From Chroococcus sp. FPU101 (GTDB lineage: Bacteria > Cyanobacteriota > Cyanobacteriia > Cyanobacteriales > Microcystaceae): a DNA stretch of 64,000 bases. The position numbers and the translations under genes are program-made. The DNA lies in the NCBI RefSeq assembly GCF_017312365.1, contig NZ_BLJI01000001.1, positions 397,417 to 461,416 on the forward strand, given 5' to 3'. Each line of letters opens with the position of its first letter. Within the stretch, counting starts at the first letter, position 1. Positions 1 through 9,392 of this stretch are shown in pieces. Under the pieces are notes generated by a model. The model saw only the letters and a list, made by a program, of their open reading frames with translations. It ran no database searches and had not been told where the DNA came from.

Positions 1-1
1 G

Positions 2-649
2 GTATTATTCTCTCCTGCCATTGTACAGGGTGAAGAGGCTCCCAATTCTATTGTACAAGCCATCGAAAGAGTTAATCGAGATGGTCGCGCTGATGTAATT
101 ATTTTGGCTAGGGGAGGGGGTGCAGTCGAGGATCTATCGTGCTTTAATGATGAAAGAGTGGTAAGAGCGATCGTCGAAAGTACCATCCCGATTATTACAG
201 GAATTGGACATCAACGCGATGAATCGTTAGCGGATTTAGTAGCAGACTACCGCGCACATACCCCCACCGCAGCAGCAGAAATAGCAGTACCTTCCTATTC
301 CCAATTAGTTTTAGAACATCAGCAACGAGTACAGCATTTAATTAATAGTCTAAAAAATCGTTTGTCTGAAGAATTTGAACATTTAGAATATCTCAAAACT
401 CGTTTGAAACGTTTTCCCCAAACCTCACGTCAACTCATCCAAGCGACGGCTAAATGTCATTTACTGCAACAGAAATTAATTGCATTAGACCCCAAAGCCG
501 TATTACAAAGAGGTTATGCTGTCGTTAGGCAAGAAAATAATCAGATAATCCGTTCTACAGAACAAGTTAAACCAGAACAAGCGTTAAGTATCTCATTAAA
601 TCAGGGGACATTAAAGGTTAAAGTTGTTGAAATCATCGAAAAATCATGA
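2..649 (+). CDS. xseA: Exodeoxyribonuclease VII large subunit, C-terminal part (5' end outside window)
   Basis: Exonuclease VII, made of XseA and several XseB subunits, degrades single-stranded DNA in the cytoplasm. The reading frame is open from base 2, so the gene begins upstream and about 215 residues of an expected ~400 are visible. The family signature ARGGGAVEDLSCFNDE and the block GHQRDESLADLVADYRAHTP correspond to the catalytic-domain motifs usually written as ARGGGSxEDLWxFNDE and GHExDxTIxDxVAD. A charged, helix-forming region follows, as expected of the XseA C-terminus, and the protein ends with a small beta-rich tail (RGYAVVRQENN onward). No xseB was found directly downstream. The TTG at 104 lies inside the protein and is not a start. 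Confidence 0.93.
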   Translation, partial: VLFSPAIVQGEEAPNSIVQAIERVNRDGRADVIILARGGGAVEDLSCFNDERVVRAIVESTIPIITGIGHQRDESLADLVADYRAHTPTAAAEIAVPSYSQLVLEHQQRVQHLINSLKNRLSEEFEHLEYLKTRLKRFPQTSRQLIQATAKCHLLQQKLIALDPKAVLQRGYAVVRQENNQIIRSTEQVKPEQALSISLNQGTLKVKVVEIIEKS

Positions 650-750
650 TTATCAGGTGTGGGCAAATTCGTATTTAATATTATAGAAATCTTAATAAAA
701 GAGACGTAGGATAACAATCACAATCATCTGACTCACATGGAGTATTCCCG

Positions 751-2343
751 ATGGAGTGGTTTTGGACATTTCTAGCGGCTCAACCCCTATTAACATTGTT
801 TTTAGTCATTAGTATTGGCTATGCGGTTGGAGAAATTACAATTGCTGGTTTTAGTCTTGGTGTGGGTGCGGTGTTATTCGTCGGGTTGTTGGTTGGTGCC
901 TTTGCTCCAAAAGCGTCTCCTGCTGCAATATTAAGTACAGTGGGGCTAATTTTATTTTTTTATGGCATCGGTATCCAATACGGCAAATCTTTTATCGAAG
1001 GGTTAATGAGTCCATTGGGTAGAAAACAGAATTTAATTGCTTTGGTTAGTGTGGTAGTAGGTGGACTGGTTGCGCTGCTTGCTGTAAATCAATTCAAAAT
1101 ATCAACCCAATTAGTCGCGGGAATCTTTTCAGGAGCTTTGGTTAATACAGCAGCACTACAATCAGTGACAGATAAAGTAGGGGGAGAATTGCCGACGGTA
1201 GGTTATAGTGTCGCGTATCCCTTTGGTGTGCTAGGTCCCATCCTCTGTATGTATTTTGCTCTAAAATTATTTCGCCCGACAATCCCTACCCCAAAAACAA
1301 AAAGAGTTCAAGAAGTCGAAGTAGTGGTGAGCCGTCCAGAAGTAGCGGGAAAAGCTTTATCGAATATCACTGCAAAAATGCCACCAGAGGTACAAATTAT
1401 CGCTGTAAGGCAAGATGGACACAATCGGATGCCAAAAAAGAGTTTAAAAATTAAGGCTGGTGATACGCTGTTATTAGTGGGGCAGGGTGAAGCTTTAGAA
1501 AAAGTCAAAAACTGGCTCGGTGAAGAAACCGACGCACAGATTATTCTAGATCATACCGATTTAGATGATTTTGATGTCTATGTCTCTAAAACGACTGTAA
1601 TTGGACGCAGGTTAGGTGAACTGAATTTAGCCGAAAACCCTCAATGTACCGTTATTTCAATTCAAAGAGGTGACGCGGTTTTGTATCCTCATTCGGGGTT
1701 AGTCTTAGAAGCAGGGGATCGCATTTGGACAGTAGCTAGACGCACACACTTTGAAAAGGTGCGTAACTTTTTTGGCAATTCGGCACGCAGTACCTCAGAA
1801 GTCAGTTATCTTGCTCTGGGTATTGGCATGGTATTAGGGGTATTATTTGGCTTAATTCCTTTCCCTTTACCTGTACTGGGAACTTTTACCTTTGGTGCGG
1901 GGGGTGGTGCGATGATTGTTTCTCTGATTTTAGGATGGCTAGGACGTACAGGCTATCTGACTTGGACAATTCCCCCATCAGCTAATCTAACGCTGCGGAA
2001 TTTTGGTTTAACCCTGTTTCTGGCAGTCGCAGGGATGAGATCTGGGCCACAATTTGTTAAGACGGTTCAAGAAACGGGTTTTCAATTATTAGGGGTTGGT
2101 ATTGCCATTACTTTAGCCGTTGTTTTCGTAGCTTTTATTCTCGGTTCAGGGTTCATGCGGCTTTCTTTTGACGAAGTTTTAGGGGTTGTTGCTGGAGTTA
2201 CAGGAAATCCAGCAATTCTTGCTTATGCAGCTAAGTCGGTTCCAACGAATAAACCAGAACTAGGTTATGCGATCGTTTTTCCTACCAGTACCATTATTAA
2301 AATTGTGGTTGTTCAAGTCTTGTTGGTACTTTTTAAGCAGTAA
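751..2343 (+). CDS. AspT/YidE/YbjL-family transporter with two TrkA-C (RCK_C) domains
   Basis: This 530-aa inner-membrane protein has the layout of the aspartate:alanine exchanger family: about five membrane helices (residues 1-175), two soluble TrkA-C-like domains (about 185-260 and 270-345, each with the IxxGDxLLLVG / LxxGDRIWTVA type ending), then a second membrane half (about 350-530) with the conserved GxxLFLAVAGMRSG segment. Members are predicted secondary transporters; substrates are known only for a few, so none is assigned. A GGAG at 739-742 sits upstream of the ATG and supports this start. The gene stands alone and ends three bases before the convergent methyltransferase gene. Confidence 0.85.
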   Translation: MEWFWTFLAAQPLLTLFLVISIGYAVGEITIAGFSLGVGAVLFVGLLVGAFAPKASPAAILSTVGLILFFYGIGIQYGKSFIEGLMSPLGRKQNLIALVSVVVGGLVALLAVNQFKISTQLVAGIFSGALVNTAALQSVTDKVGGELPTVGYSVAYPFGVLGPILCMYFALKLFRPTIPTPKTKRVQEVEVVVSRPEVAGKALSNITAKMPPEVQIIAVRQDGHNRMPKKSLKIKAGDTLLLVGQGEALEKVKNWLGEETDAQIILDHTDLDDFDVYVSKTTVIGRRLGELNLAENPQCTVISIQRGDAVLYPHSGLVLEAGDRIWTVARRTHFEKVRNFFGNSARSTSEVSYLALGIGMVLGVLFGLIPFPLPVLGTFTFGAGGGAMIVSLILGWLGRTGYLTWTIPPSANLTLRNFGLTLFLAVAGMRSGPQFVKTVQETGFQLLGVGIAITLAVVFVAFILGSGFMRLSFDEVLGVVAGVTGNPAILAYAAKSVPTNKPELGYAIVFPTSTIIKIVVVQVLLVLFKQ

Positions 2344-2345
2344 TT

Positions 2346-3095
2346 TTATAACGCTTTCATCACTTTAAGTAGTTCAGGAGAGAGATCAACGTTATAGAGT
2401 GATTGCTTTTTAAACAAAACGCCTGCTAGGAAATACACATTTTCCGAATAAAACGCTTTACCTTGTTTCTTTAACTCTTCGATACGCTGTCTGACTTTAG
2501 GTTCGGAACTATAATAACCAAATTGCAAGGGTGTAATCATAAAATCAACCACTTGATAACCTTGATTCAGCGCGTGTTCAATGGTTTCAATTGGATTAGA
2601 ATAAGCAGAGATCATCAATAGGACATTTTCACACCCCATTGAGAGTAATTGCATCGTTATTCCTGCACCATCAATTCCACCATGTAAGGCAGGCATACAT
2701 ATATCATTATCCAGTGCGGGTAGATAAGGAGGATTTGCAATTAAATAAGTTGCTTGAGACTTCCTAAAACCCTCAAAAAAGCACTGATTATGAATCTGAT
2801 ACCTATTATTGAGGTTATACTGGCTAATTCTTTCTTGAGCGAGTTTACTAGAAACTGGATTTAATTCATAACCATGAATCGTACCACTAAACTGAGATTT
2901 TAATAGACTACTAATAACAGGACTGCCTTCACCTGCACCAAATTCGATCACTTCTTCTTGTTCAAAGCATTGATTGAGTACCATTTTCTCAATACACTGA
3001 GCATAGAATTGTGATTCTTCAGGACAGAAAAAAACTACATTAGGAGAATAGGAGACTGTATTTTTAGCGACGGCGATTTCTGATTTAAGTAACAT
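2346..3095 (-). CDS. SAM-dependent methyltransferase with NPPY motif
   Basis: This 249-aa protein has the SAM-binding motif I EFGAGEGSP at residues 51-59, an acidic residue at the end of strand two (GYELNP, near 77), and the NPPY motif at 121-124. The NPPY motif marks N-methyltransferases of the HemK/PrmC/small-domain class acting on planar amide or amine nitrogens. The substrate cannot be told: the long N-terminal domain of PrmC is missing, so it is unlikely to be the release-factor enzyme itself. It is followed at 3139 by another minus-strand gene, and the two may be co-transcribed. Confidence 0.75.
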   Translation of the reverse strand: MLLKSEIAVAKNTVSYSPNVVFFCPEESQFYAQCIEKMVLNQCFEQEEVIEFGAGEGSPVISSLLKSQFSGTIHGYELNPVSSKLAQERISQYNLNNRYQIHNQCFFEGFRKSQATYLIANPPYLPALDNDICMPALHGGIDGAGITMQLLSMGCENVLLMISAYSNPIETIEHALNQGYQVVDFMITPLQFGYYSSEPKVRQRIEELKKQGKAFYSENVYFLAGVLFKKQSLYNVDLSPELLKVMKAL

Positions 3096-3138
3096 AGGAT
3101 TAGAGTAAGAAAAAAACTAAAAGAAATAAGCGGAAAGA

Positions 3139-4239
3139 TTAGTACAAAATATCTGTGCGTGTTTCAGCATCTTTAACGAGTCGCATCACTGCAACACCAG
3201 CGCGATCGCCCATTAATTTTTCTTGGTCATAACCGAGAACCAGTTCCCAAGCTTGTTCGGGATAATGTTCAGCGAGGGGTAGCGCGACATTATGCAGCAT
3301 CCATTGTCCGTGACGTTCATCTTCTCTGATGTGCAGTTCCCAATATCCCATTGCTTGATCCGATAGGTTCAATCTTTGGGCTGCTGCCATATAATCTTTA
3401 TAGATAGAAGGGCCGTAAATCTCAAAATAGGTAAATCCACCGTTATAGCGCAGAAAATGACGCTTTCTTTGGGTGAGTAAAAAGTTATGGTTAATTGAGG
3501 CTAAAACTTCCCAGGGAACGAGATCGAAGTAAGTTTCGGGTTCTGGGTTGAGTCCCAATTCCTGCATCATTTGAGCGAAAAATGTGGAGTGTTTCCGACT
3601 TAAACGACCACTACCATATTCTTCTAACAAAACGCGGATCAATGTCGCTTGAACCTCGTTACTTGCACCACCTAAAATATGACACAGACGACTCGACTCA
3701 ACTAAACCATCCAGTGAGGCGATCGCAATTAAATGACGATAACCCGCTAAGGACATTTCTTCACGAATATATCGTTTACTTTCCGATAGCGGTGGTTCTA
3801 AGTCAGCGTCTCCCCGTTCGATTAATGCTTGTTTAACATCTAGCTTTTGGAGTTGTTCGATATCAAGTTGATCGTTCTCCCACGCTTGCCAAACGGTTTC
3901 AATTCGATCTCTAACCCATTGCAAATAGGTAGACCGTTCATTGGTATATTGTTTAAGATCGGTATACCAAAAAAAGTTAAGACGATTAATTCGATAGAGA
4001 ACACGTTGTAAAAACAGATTTGCTGCTTCGGCATCTGGAGACTGTTCAGAATATGCTACCGAAAGAGCGTCACCAAGGGCCGCCTCAAAACGTTGATTTA
4101 AACTAGATTTTAATAATAACTGTTGATCTAAATTTTCAGTTGTTAAGAGCTTAACGAACTGCTGTTCGGCTTCTGTATATTTTAATAAATGACTTGATAT
4201 ATCTTCACCCAAGGGAACAGTAGAGCGAGTTTCCACCAT
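3139..4239 (-). CDS. Iron-containing redox enzyme family (heme-oxygenase-like fold) protein
   Basis: This 366-aa protein carries motifs of the heme-oxygenase-like di-metal oxidase superfamily: EEYGSGRLSRKHSTFF near residue 208 and HIREDERHGQWM near 305, which supply the Glu/His ligands typical of these mostly non-heme diiron enzymes. No membrane segment or signal peptide is seen, so it should be cytoplasmic. Cyanobacterial members of this size are usually uncharacterised, and the substrate is unknown. It lies upstream of the methyltransferase gene in the same direction with a short gap and may form a two-gene unit with it. The ATG at 4237-4239 opens the long frame. Confidence 0.7.
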   Translation of the reverse strand: MVETRSTVPLGEDISSHLLKYTEAEQQFVKLLTTENLDQQLLLKSSLNQRFEAALGDALSVAYSEQSPDAEAANLFLQRVLYRINRLNFFWYTDLKQYTNERSTYLQWVRDRIETVWQAWENDQLDIEQLQKLDVKQALIERGDADLEPPLSESKRYIREEMSLAGYRHLIAIASLDGLVESSRLCHILGGASNEVQATLIRVLLEEYGSGRLSRKHSTFFAQMMQELGLNPEPETYFDLVPWEVLASINHNFLLTQRKRHFLRYNGGFTYFEIYGPSIYKDYMAAAQRLNLSDQAMGYWELHIREDERHGQWMLHNVALPLAEHYPEQAWELVLGYDQEKLMGDRAGVAVMRLVKDAETRTDILY

Positions 4240-4498
4240 AATTGATTTGCCTAAACATTTCCTTATATATATGTTAAGGACTGGGAACTAATTAAACCTC
4301 TTGCTAAAGTCGTAAATTATAATCTTCACGAATATAGATCAATTTAATAAATTTTGGGTGTAAAGTTCCGTCAGAATCTTAAACGAGGTTCAATTTTTGA
4401 GTTCTTTTGCTACTCCCTAGCTGTTTTTAAAAATAATAACTATTTTTTAAAACATCATAAATTTGATTTTAAATACTCATTTTAGAAAATCTCGCTTA

Positions 4499-5755
4499 AT
4501 GAAAAATTTATTAGTTAATCATCAAAACTCAACATCTCGCCGACAAAGTTTGCAAGTACTTGATTACTTAAATCTTTTTTTGGCTGATGTATGAGATGGA
4601 GTTGGCCCTTATTTGGGGATTTATTTATTAGCTACCCAACATTGGGAACCGGCTAGCATCGGTGCAGTGATGTCAATTTCAGGAATAGCAGGTGTACTCG
4701 CTCAAACTCCAGCCGGTTTACTGGTCGATGCTGTGCGTCAAAAACGTCTATTGATTATCATCGCAGCAGGATTAATTGCGATCGCTTGTCCGATGATGGT
4801 ACTAATTCCTAAATTTTCTACAGTCGTCACAGGACAAGTTTTAATCGGAATTGCAGCGACGGTTTTTCCACCTGCTATTGCAGCAATTACATTAGGAATG
4901 GTCGGTTATCGGAACTTAGATCGGCGTATGGGACGTAATGAATCGTTCAATCATACAGGAAATGTTTTAGCGGCAGCATTGGCAGGATTATTCGGACATT
5001 TCATCGGTCGTGAATGGATTTTTTACCTAGTAGCAGCGATGGCGGTAGGGAGTGCAATAGCTAGTTTAAGAATTCGAGAACAAGACATTGACCACGAACT
5101 GGCCCGAGGTGCAGTGGTAGCAGAAAAATCTGAAGCATTTAAGACAACTCCTCATCAATCGGGATTTTTGATGCTTTGGCGAGATCGTCGTTTATTGATT
5201 TTCTCAATTTCAGTTATTTTATTCCATTTTGCTAATGCTGCGATGTTACCATTGGTCGGACAATATCTTGCTGTTGGCAAAGCAACAGGTGCATCTCTCT
5301 ATATGTCTGCTTGTATTATCGTGGCACAGTTAGTGATGATTCCCGTTGCAAGTTTATCAGGACGGTTAGCGGGTAGTTGGGGACACAAGACGATTTTCTT
5401 AATTGCTTTTTTCGTCTTACCGATTCGAGGCGTGTTATATACTTTGAGCAACAATCCCTATTTTCTGGTTTCAATTCAAATTTTAGATGGCATTGGCGCA
5501 GGGATTTTCGGTGTAGTCAGTGTAATAATCGTCGCTGAGTTGACAAAAGGTACAGGACGCTTTAATTTTGTCCAAGGTGCGATCGCTACAGCAATTGGCA
5601 TCGGTGCCTCTCTAAGTAATTTGATGACTGGATTTATTGTTCAACAAGCTGGCTATAAGACTGGATTTCTAACGCTGGCTGGGATTGCTGCGATCGCGTT
5701 TTTAGTCTTTAGTCTAGCTATGCCTGAGACGAGACCAAAACGAGAAAAAGCATAA
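4499..5755 (+). pseudogene. MFS transporter interrupted by an in-frame TGA at codon 32
   Basis: The frame from the ATG at 4499 to the TAA ending at 5755 encodes a 418-residue, 12-helix major facilitator protein, apart from one TGA at 4592-4594. The surrounding codons read LADV-stop-DGVGPYLGIYLL. Related transporters have LADVRDGxGPxL here, so a CGA arginine codon appears to have become TGA by one base change. The rest of the frame is intact, including the loop-2/3 region (RRMGRNESFNHTGN) and all later helices. Either the gene is inactivated, a shortened protein starts at the TTG at 4613 (which would lose helix 1), or the base is an error. The TTG has no visible ribosome-binding site. Confidence 0.75.
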
Positions 5756-5804
5756 AATATATTGGTTATGTATCCATATAATAAATTTTATGTATCAAAG
5801 CTAA

Positions 5805-5822
5805 AGTCGGTTAAAACCGACT
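5805..5822. repeat. Perfect 8-bp inverted repeat, possible bidirectional terminator or dispersed repeat
   Basis: AGTCGGTT at 5805-5812 and AACCGACT at 5815-5822 form an 8-bp stem with a 2-base spacer, followed by AATTTTGT. It lies between the convergent MFS and hydroxylase-like genes. It could end either transcript, although the T tract is weak. Short palindromes of this kind are often dispersed in cyanobacterial genomes, but no second copy was noticed in this window. Confidence 0.45.
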
Positions 5823-5908
5823 AATTTTGTAGGTTAAAACCTTTTTATGGCCTTTTAGCTGTTTGCTCTCGAAAATTCATTTTACGGTAGATTTCGTAAA
5901 CTAGCATT

Positions 5909-6667
5909 TCAAGAATTAAACTGTCTTTCCCAATCATCTAATCTTTTCTTACCTGTGCGAACATAGGGGGAAATGGAAATCAGCCAGATAAAAAATGAAT
6001 TGAGTAAAGAGACTGGAAAACGTAAGGGTCTGACGATATCTAAAAACAAAACAACTCGAATTTCATCGGTATCGTTCCAAACCTCATGGGGAAAAGTATC
6101 ATCAAACATCATGCTTTTGCCTTCTTCCCAATATTGATAATCATTGCCGACTCTAATGCGACATTTTTCTTTTTCTCTGGGAACTTTTAACCCCAAAAGA
6201 TAGCGAAGAACTCCTTTATGTGGCCCGCGATGGTCTGGAATGTGTTTATGAGGGAGTAGGATCGAAAAGAAAGCGGTTTTCATCCCTGGTATTTGTTCAA
6301 TTAAACGAGTTGTTTCTGGACACCGTGCGCAGTTTTTTTCCGCTTTTAGACCATAGGCATAGAAAAAATAAGTTTTCCAGCGATCATCATTGGTAACATC
6401 GTATTGATCGGGTGAAACATCTTGAAAATTGGGAACGGTTTCTAATTTATTTAAAATTTGATCGACTTCTTGTCTAATAATCTTCCAATTTGATTCGATC
6501 TCTGTTGTCCATGCAAACTCTTTAGGATCAAAAAAGGTTTTATCTCCAATAATGGAGGATTGAGCATATAAAAATTCTAGCCGTCTTACAACATTTTCGC
6601 CTTGAGCAATGACGATCTGTCGTTGTTTAGCCTTAAGTTCTGATAAAAATTTACGAATCGATGCCAT
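5909..6667 (-). CDS. Aspartyl/asparaginyl beta-hydroxylase-like (2-oxoglutarate/Fe(II)) protein
   Basis: This 252-aa protein matches the Asp/Asn beta-hydroxylase domain family: ILLPHKHIPDHRGPHKGVLRYLLGLKVP, then WEEGKSMMFDDTFPHEVWND and VVLFLDIVRP. The His in DHRGP and the His in TFPHEVW sit where the two iron ligands of the mammalian enzyme sit. The usual RxHLGL sequence reads RYLLGL here, so a His that normally helps hold 2-oxoglutarate is a Leu. A hydrophobic stretch near residues 220-235 may anchor the C-terminus to the membrane. Bacterial relatives include enzymes acting on lipids or peptides; the substrate is not deducible. It is immediately downstream of the WG-repeat gene (3-bp gap). 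Confidence 0.75.
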   Translation of the reverse strand: MASIRKFLSELKAKQRQIVIAQGENVVRRLEFLYAQSSIIGDKTFFDPKEFAWTTEIESNWKIIRQEVDQILNKLETVPNFQDVSPDQYDVTNDDRWKTYFFYAYGLKAEKNCARCPETTRLIEQIPGMKTAFFSILLPHKHIPDHRGPHKGVLRYLLGLKVPREKEKCRIRVGNDYQYWEEGKSMMFDDTFPHEVWNDTDEIRVVLFLDIVRPLRFPVSLLNSFFIWLISISPYVRTGKKRLDDWERQFNS

Positions 6668-6669
6668 AG

Positions 6670-7746
6670 TTATTCAATATATCCCCAAAGATCTCCTAAT
6701 TTTACTTGAGCAAGTCCTTCTTTAAAAGAACCAGCTTCATTAAATTGTGGATTAACGATATATTGTCCAGTTCGATCAATATATCCCCAGCGATCCCCTA
6801 ACTTTACACCAGCTAATCCTTCACTAAAAGAACTGACTTTATTAAACTGAGGATTAATTACATATCTCCCTTTTTTATCAATAAATCCCCATTTGTCTCC
6901 CAATTTAACCCCAGCTAATCCTTCTTTATAAGATTCTGATTCATTAAACTGTGGGTTAATAATATATCTTCCCGTTTTGTCGATAAATCCCCATCTATCT
7001 TGTGTTTTAACTCTTGCTAAACCACTACTAAACGAATCCGCTTCATTAAATTGTGGATTCACGGCAAATCTACCTGTAGTATCAATAAAACCCCATTTGT
7101 CTTGTACTTTTACTTTAGCGATTCCTTCTTTAAATGATTCTGCTTCTTGAAATTGTGGATTGATTACAAATTGTCCTGATGTATCAATGAAACCCCAGCG
7201 ATCATTGACTTTTACTTTAGCCAATCCACCGCTAAATGATTCAGCTTCATTAAACTGTGGATTAATCACAAATTGACCTCCTTTATCGATATATCCCCAA
7301 CGATCTTTAACTTTTACTTTAGCTAATCCACTACTAAATGATCCTGCTTCTTTAAACTGTGGATTAATGACAAATTGGCCATTTTTATCAATAAATCCCC
7401 AAAGATTTTCGGTTTTGACAGATGCTAGACCTTCTCCAAAACTATTCGCTTTTTGGAATTGCGGATTAACTACAAATTGTCCTTCTTTATCGATAAAACC
7501 CCACTTATCTTGTAGTCTCACTCTAGCAAGTCCTTCTCGAAACATATCAGCTTCTTTAAACTGGGGATTAACAACATAATTAATACTAGATGGTGTTGGA
7601 CGATTTGTTCTATTTCTTTGAGAAATTATAACTTGATTAGATTTAAGTACAATTTCTTGAGCATAGCTAGATTCTAAAAAAAATAACGGGTATCCAGTAG
7701 CGACAACGATTGGTAAAACTGATAATTTCCAACGATACTTAAACAT
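6670..7746 (-). CDS. Secreted WG-repeat protein (nine WG repeats)
   Basis: Nine tandem units of about 34 residues run through the protein, each ending in a D/N-x-WG-F/Y-I-D core and followed by a xxNPQFxEAxSF linker. This is the WG beta-repeat family, whose role is generally unknown. A longer frame starts at 7782, but the ATG at 7746 is preferred: GGAGAAG lies eight bases upstream, and translation from it begins MFKYRWKLSVLPIVVATG, a clean signal peptide ending near SSYA-QE. The 7782 start would overlap the GT39 gene by 19 bp. The protein is probably exported to the periplasm or envelope. It is grouped with the hydroxylase-like and GT39 genes on the same strand. Confidence 0.85.
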   Translation of the reverse strand: MFKYRWKLSVLPIVVATGYPLFFLESSYAQEIVLKSNQVIISQRNRTNRPTPSSINYVVNPQFKEADMFREGLARVRLQDKWGFIDKEGQFVVNPQFQKANSFGEGLASVKTENLWGFIDKNGQFVINPQFKEAGSFSSGLAKVKVKDRWGYIDKGGQFVINPQFNEAESFSGGLAKVKVNDRWGFIDTSGQFVINPQFQEAESFKEGIAKVKVQDKWGFIDTTGRFAVNPQFNEADSFSSGLARVKTQDRWGFIDKTGRYIINPQFNESESYKEGLAGVKLGDKWGFIDKKGRYVINPQFNKVSSFSEGLAGVKLGDRWGYIDRTGQYIVNPQFNEAGSFKEGLAQVKLGDLWGYIE

Positions 7747-7763
7747 ATCTACAACTTCTCCAG

Positions 7764-9383
7764 CTAATGAGTTTGAGAACAAACCTGATTAGATTCTTGA
7801 ATTTTCCACAGCGATATAAAAATTTCATTTGTTACCATTAATTTAGGTTGATAAACTTTCTCTAACTGTATTTGTTGATTTTCCTGTTTTATTTTATCTT
7901 GAAATTTTACAGAGGGATTAAATACAAAGATATTGTTACATTTCTCTAGAATTTGTGATAAGTCTGGGTTAGAGTTGATATTAACTTGAGTTGTTTTATC
8001 CAATAAATAACTCATTGAAATAATGTCAATTGCTTGTTCTGGTTCTGCTAGTAAAATAGAGTTATGACTTTGGTTAATTATGGATGCGATCGCAGGATTA
8101 TAAACATTACGAGTTTTTTGATACCTTGGTGATTTATCCCAGAGATAGATACAAGAACAGACACCAATCAAGATTAAAATAATAAAGCTTCTTTTCCAAA
8201 AACGTTGATCTTTTAAGAAAATTTTATGAGCAAATAAATGCGCTACTGCTAATTGAATTCCAATATAAATAGGAATCATATACCGAATAGCTGTTGAACC
8301 TTGTCCCCCTGTCACTAAATCATATAATCTGAAAATAATCATTGAAGCAAAAATCTGTATAAACACAAACAACCAAATTGATTTAGACGTTTGGCGATAC
8401 AGAAAAAACAGAGAATAACAAATTAAAATTAGTAAAGTCAAATCAATCGTTGCTCTAGTCACTATCAAGGGGTCAAAGGCTAAATAAATCGGCGTTTCGA
8501 TAAAAATAATAAATGTACTATAAAGCCAAATAATAGCAACCGCTAAAAGTCCGATCTTAACTCTCATCCAAGTTGTATTATCTTGAATCCGTTGTAAACT
8601 ATGAAAAACAATCCATAACCAAGGACTAAAAGAAATTAAACCAAGACTAACTGCAATCAGATGATTTTTATATTTTTGACTAAACTGAAATTTCTCTAGC
8701 AATAAAACATAAATTTGATGTCCCAATAAAACTAAAATAGAAAGTAAAGATGTATATAAACTTAAAATTATACTAATGAGATAAAAAAGCCAATTGAAAT
8801 AATTATTTAAACGTAAGGCTCTTAACAACGTAATACTAGATACTAATAATGTAACAATCCATAAACTATAGGGTCGTGCTTCTTGAGCATAAGATACATA
8901 AAAAGGAGAAACCGAAACAAGAGAAAGAGTCACCCAACCCACTAAATTTGAGTTAAATAATTCTTGACATAACCAATAAAAACAAGGTAAAGCGAGTAAA
9001 CTTAAAATAAGTGATAAACTTCTAACTTCTGCTGGATTTCCACCGAAAATCTGTACCCAAAATCGCGTAATAATAAAATAGAGTGGCGCGTGTTCTGGAC
9101 TTTTAATTAAAGCCTTAAAAGTATCATTAAAGTTTTTGTCTGGATTTAATTTTTGATAATATTGCAAATCTTTAATATTGATCAATCCTTTTTTTGACAC
9201 ATCTTCAATTATGTCTTGTTTGGTATAGCCCGAAATTCGTGCCGATGTCAATACTTCATCAACCCAATAAATTTTAGTTCCTAAATTAGCACAACGAAAA
9301 ATTATGCCTAGAACAAGAAGAATAATAAAAAAGCATAACCAACGAGGTATTTTTTCATAAGAATCACTCCACCTATTTTTCAT
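7764..9383 (-). CDS. Family 39 (PMT/ArnT-type) membrane glycosyltransferase
   Basis: This 539-aa protein has an N-terminal helix followed by IYWVDEVLT, the acidic DE motif in the first outer loop that is characteristic of GT39-type lipid-linked sugar transferases. About ten to twelve membrane helices follow and then a soluble C-terminal domain of about 90 residues (from KSPRYQKTRN). Such enzymes use polyprenyl-phosphate sugars to glycosylate lipids or proteins at the outer face of the inner membrane; donor and acceptor are unknown here. The gene is tightly spaced with its neighbours on the minus strand (10-bp gap from the preceding hydrolase, about 17 bp to the WG protein start), suggesting an operon. 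Confidence 0.8.
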   Translation of the reverse strand: MKNRWSDSYEKIPRWLCFFIILLVLGIIFRCANLGTKIYWVDEVLTSARISGYTKQDIIEDVSKKGLINIKDLQYYQKLNPDKNFNDTFKALIKSPEHAPLYFIITRFWVQIFGGNPAEVRSLSLILSLLALPCFYWLCQELFNSNLVGWVTLSLVSVSPFYVSYAQEARPYSLWIVTLLVSSITLLRALRLNNYFNWLFYLISIILSLYTSLLSILVLLGHQIYVLLLEKFQFSQKYKNHLIAVSLGLISFSPWLWIVFHSLQRIQDNTTWMRVKIGLLAVAIIWLYSTFIIFIETPIYLAFDPLIVTRATIDLTLLILICYSLFFLYRQTSKSIWLFVFIQIFASMIIFRLYDLVTGGQGSTAIRYMIPIYIGIQLAVAHLFAHKIFLKDQRFWKRSFIILILIGVCSCIYLWDKSPRYQKTRNVYNPAIASIINQSHNSILLAEPEQAIDIISMSYLLDKTTQVNINSNPDLSQILEKCNNIFVFNPSVKFQDKIKQENQQIQLEKVYQPKLMVTNEIFISLWKIQESNQVCSQTH

Positions 9384-9392
9384 GACTGAATT

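Noticed and set aside
3582..4034. ORFs overlapping the heme-oxygenase-fold gene in other frames
   Set aside because: Composition and lack of conserved motifs indicate shadow frames of the real gene.
4592..4594. TGA in the MFS gene read as selenocysteine
   Set aside because: The conserved residue at this place is Arg, not Cys, and no selenocysteine insertion hairpin is seen after the codon.
6670..7746. Regular DNA repeats of about 102 bases
   Set aside because: They encode WG protein repeats; the period equals 34 codons and the frame is unbroken.
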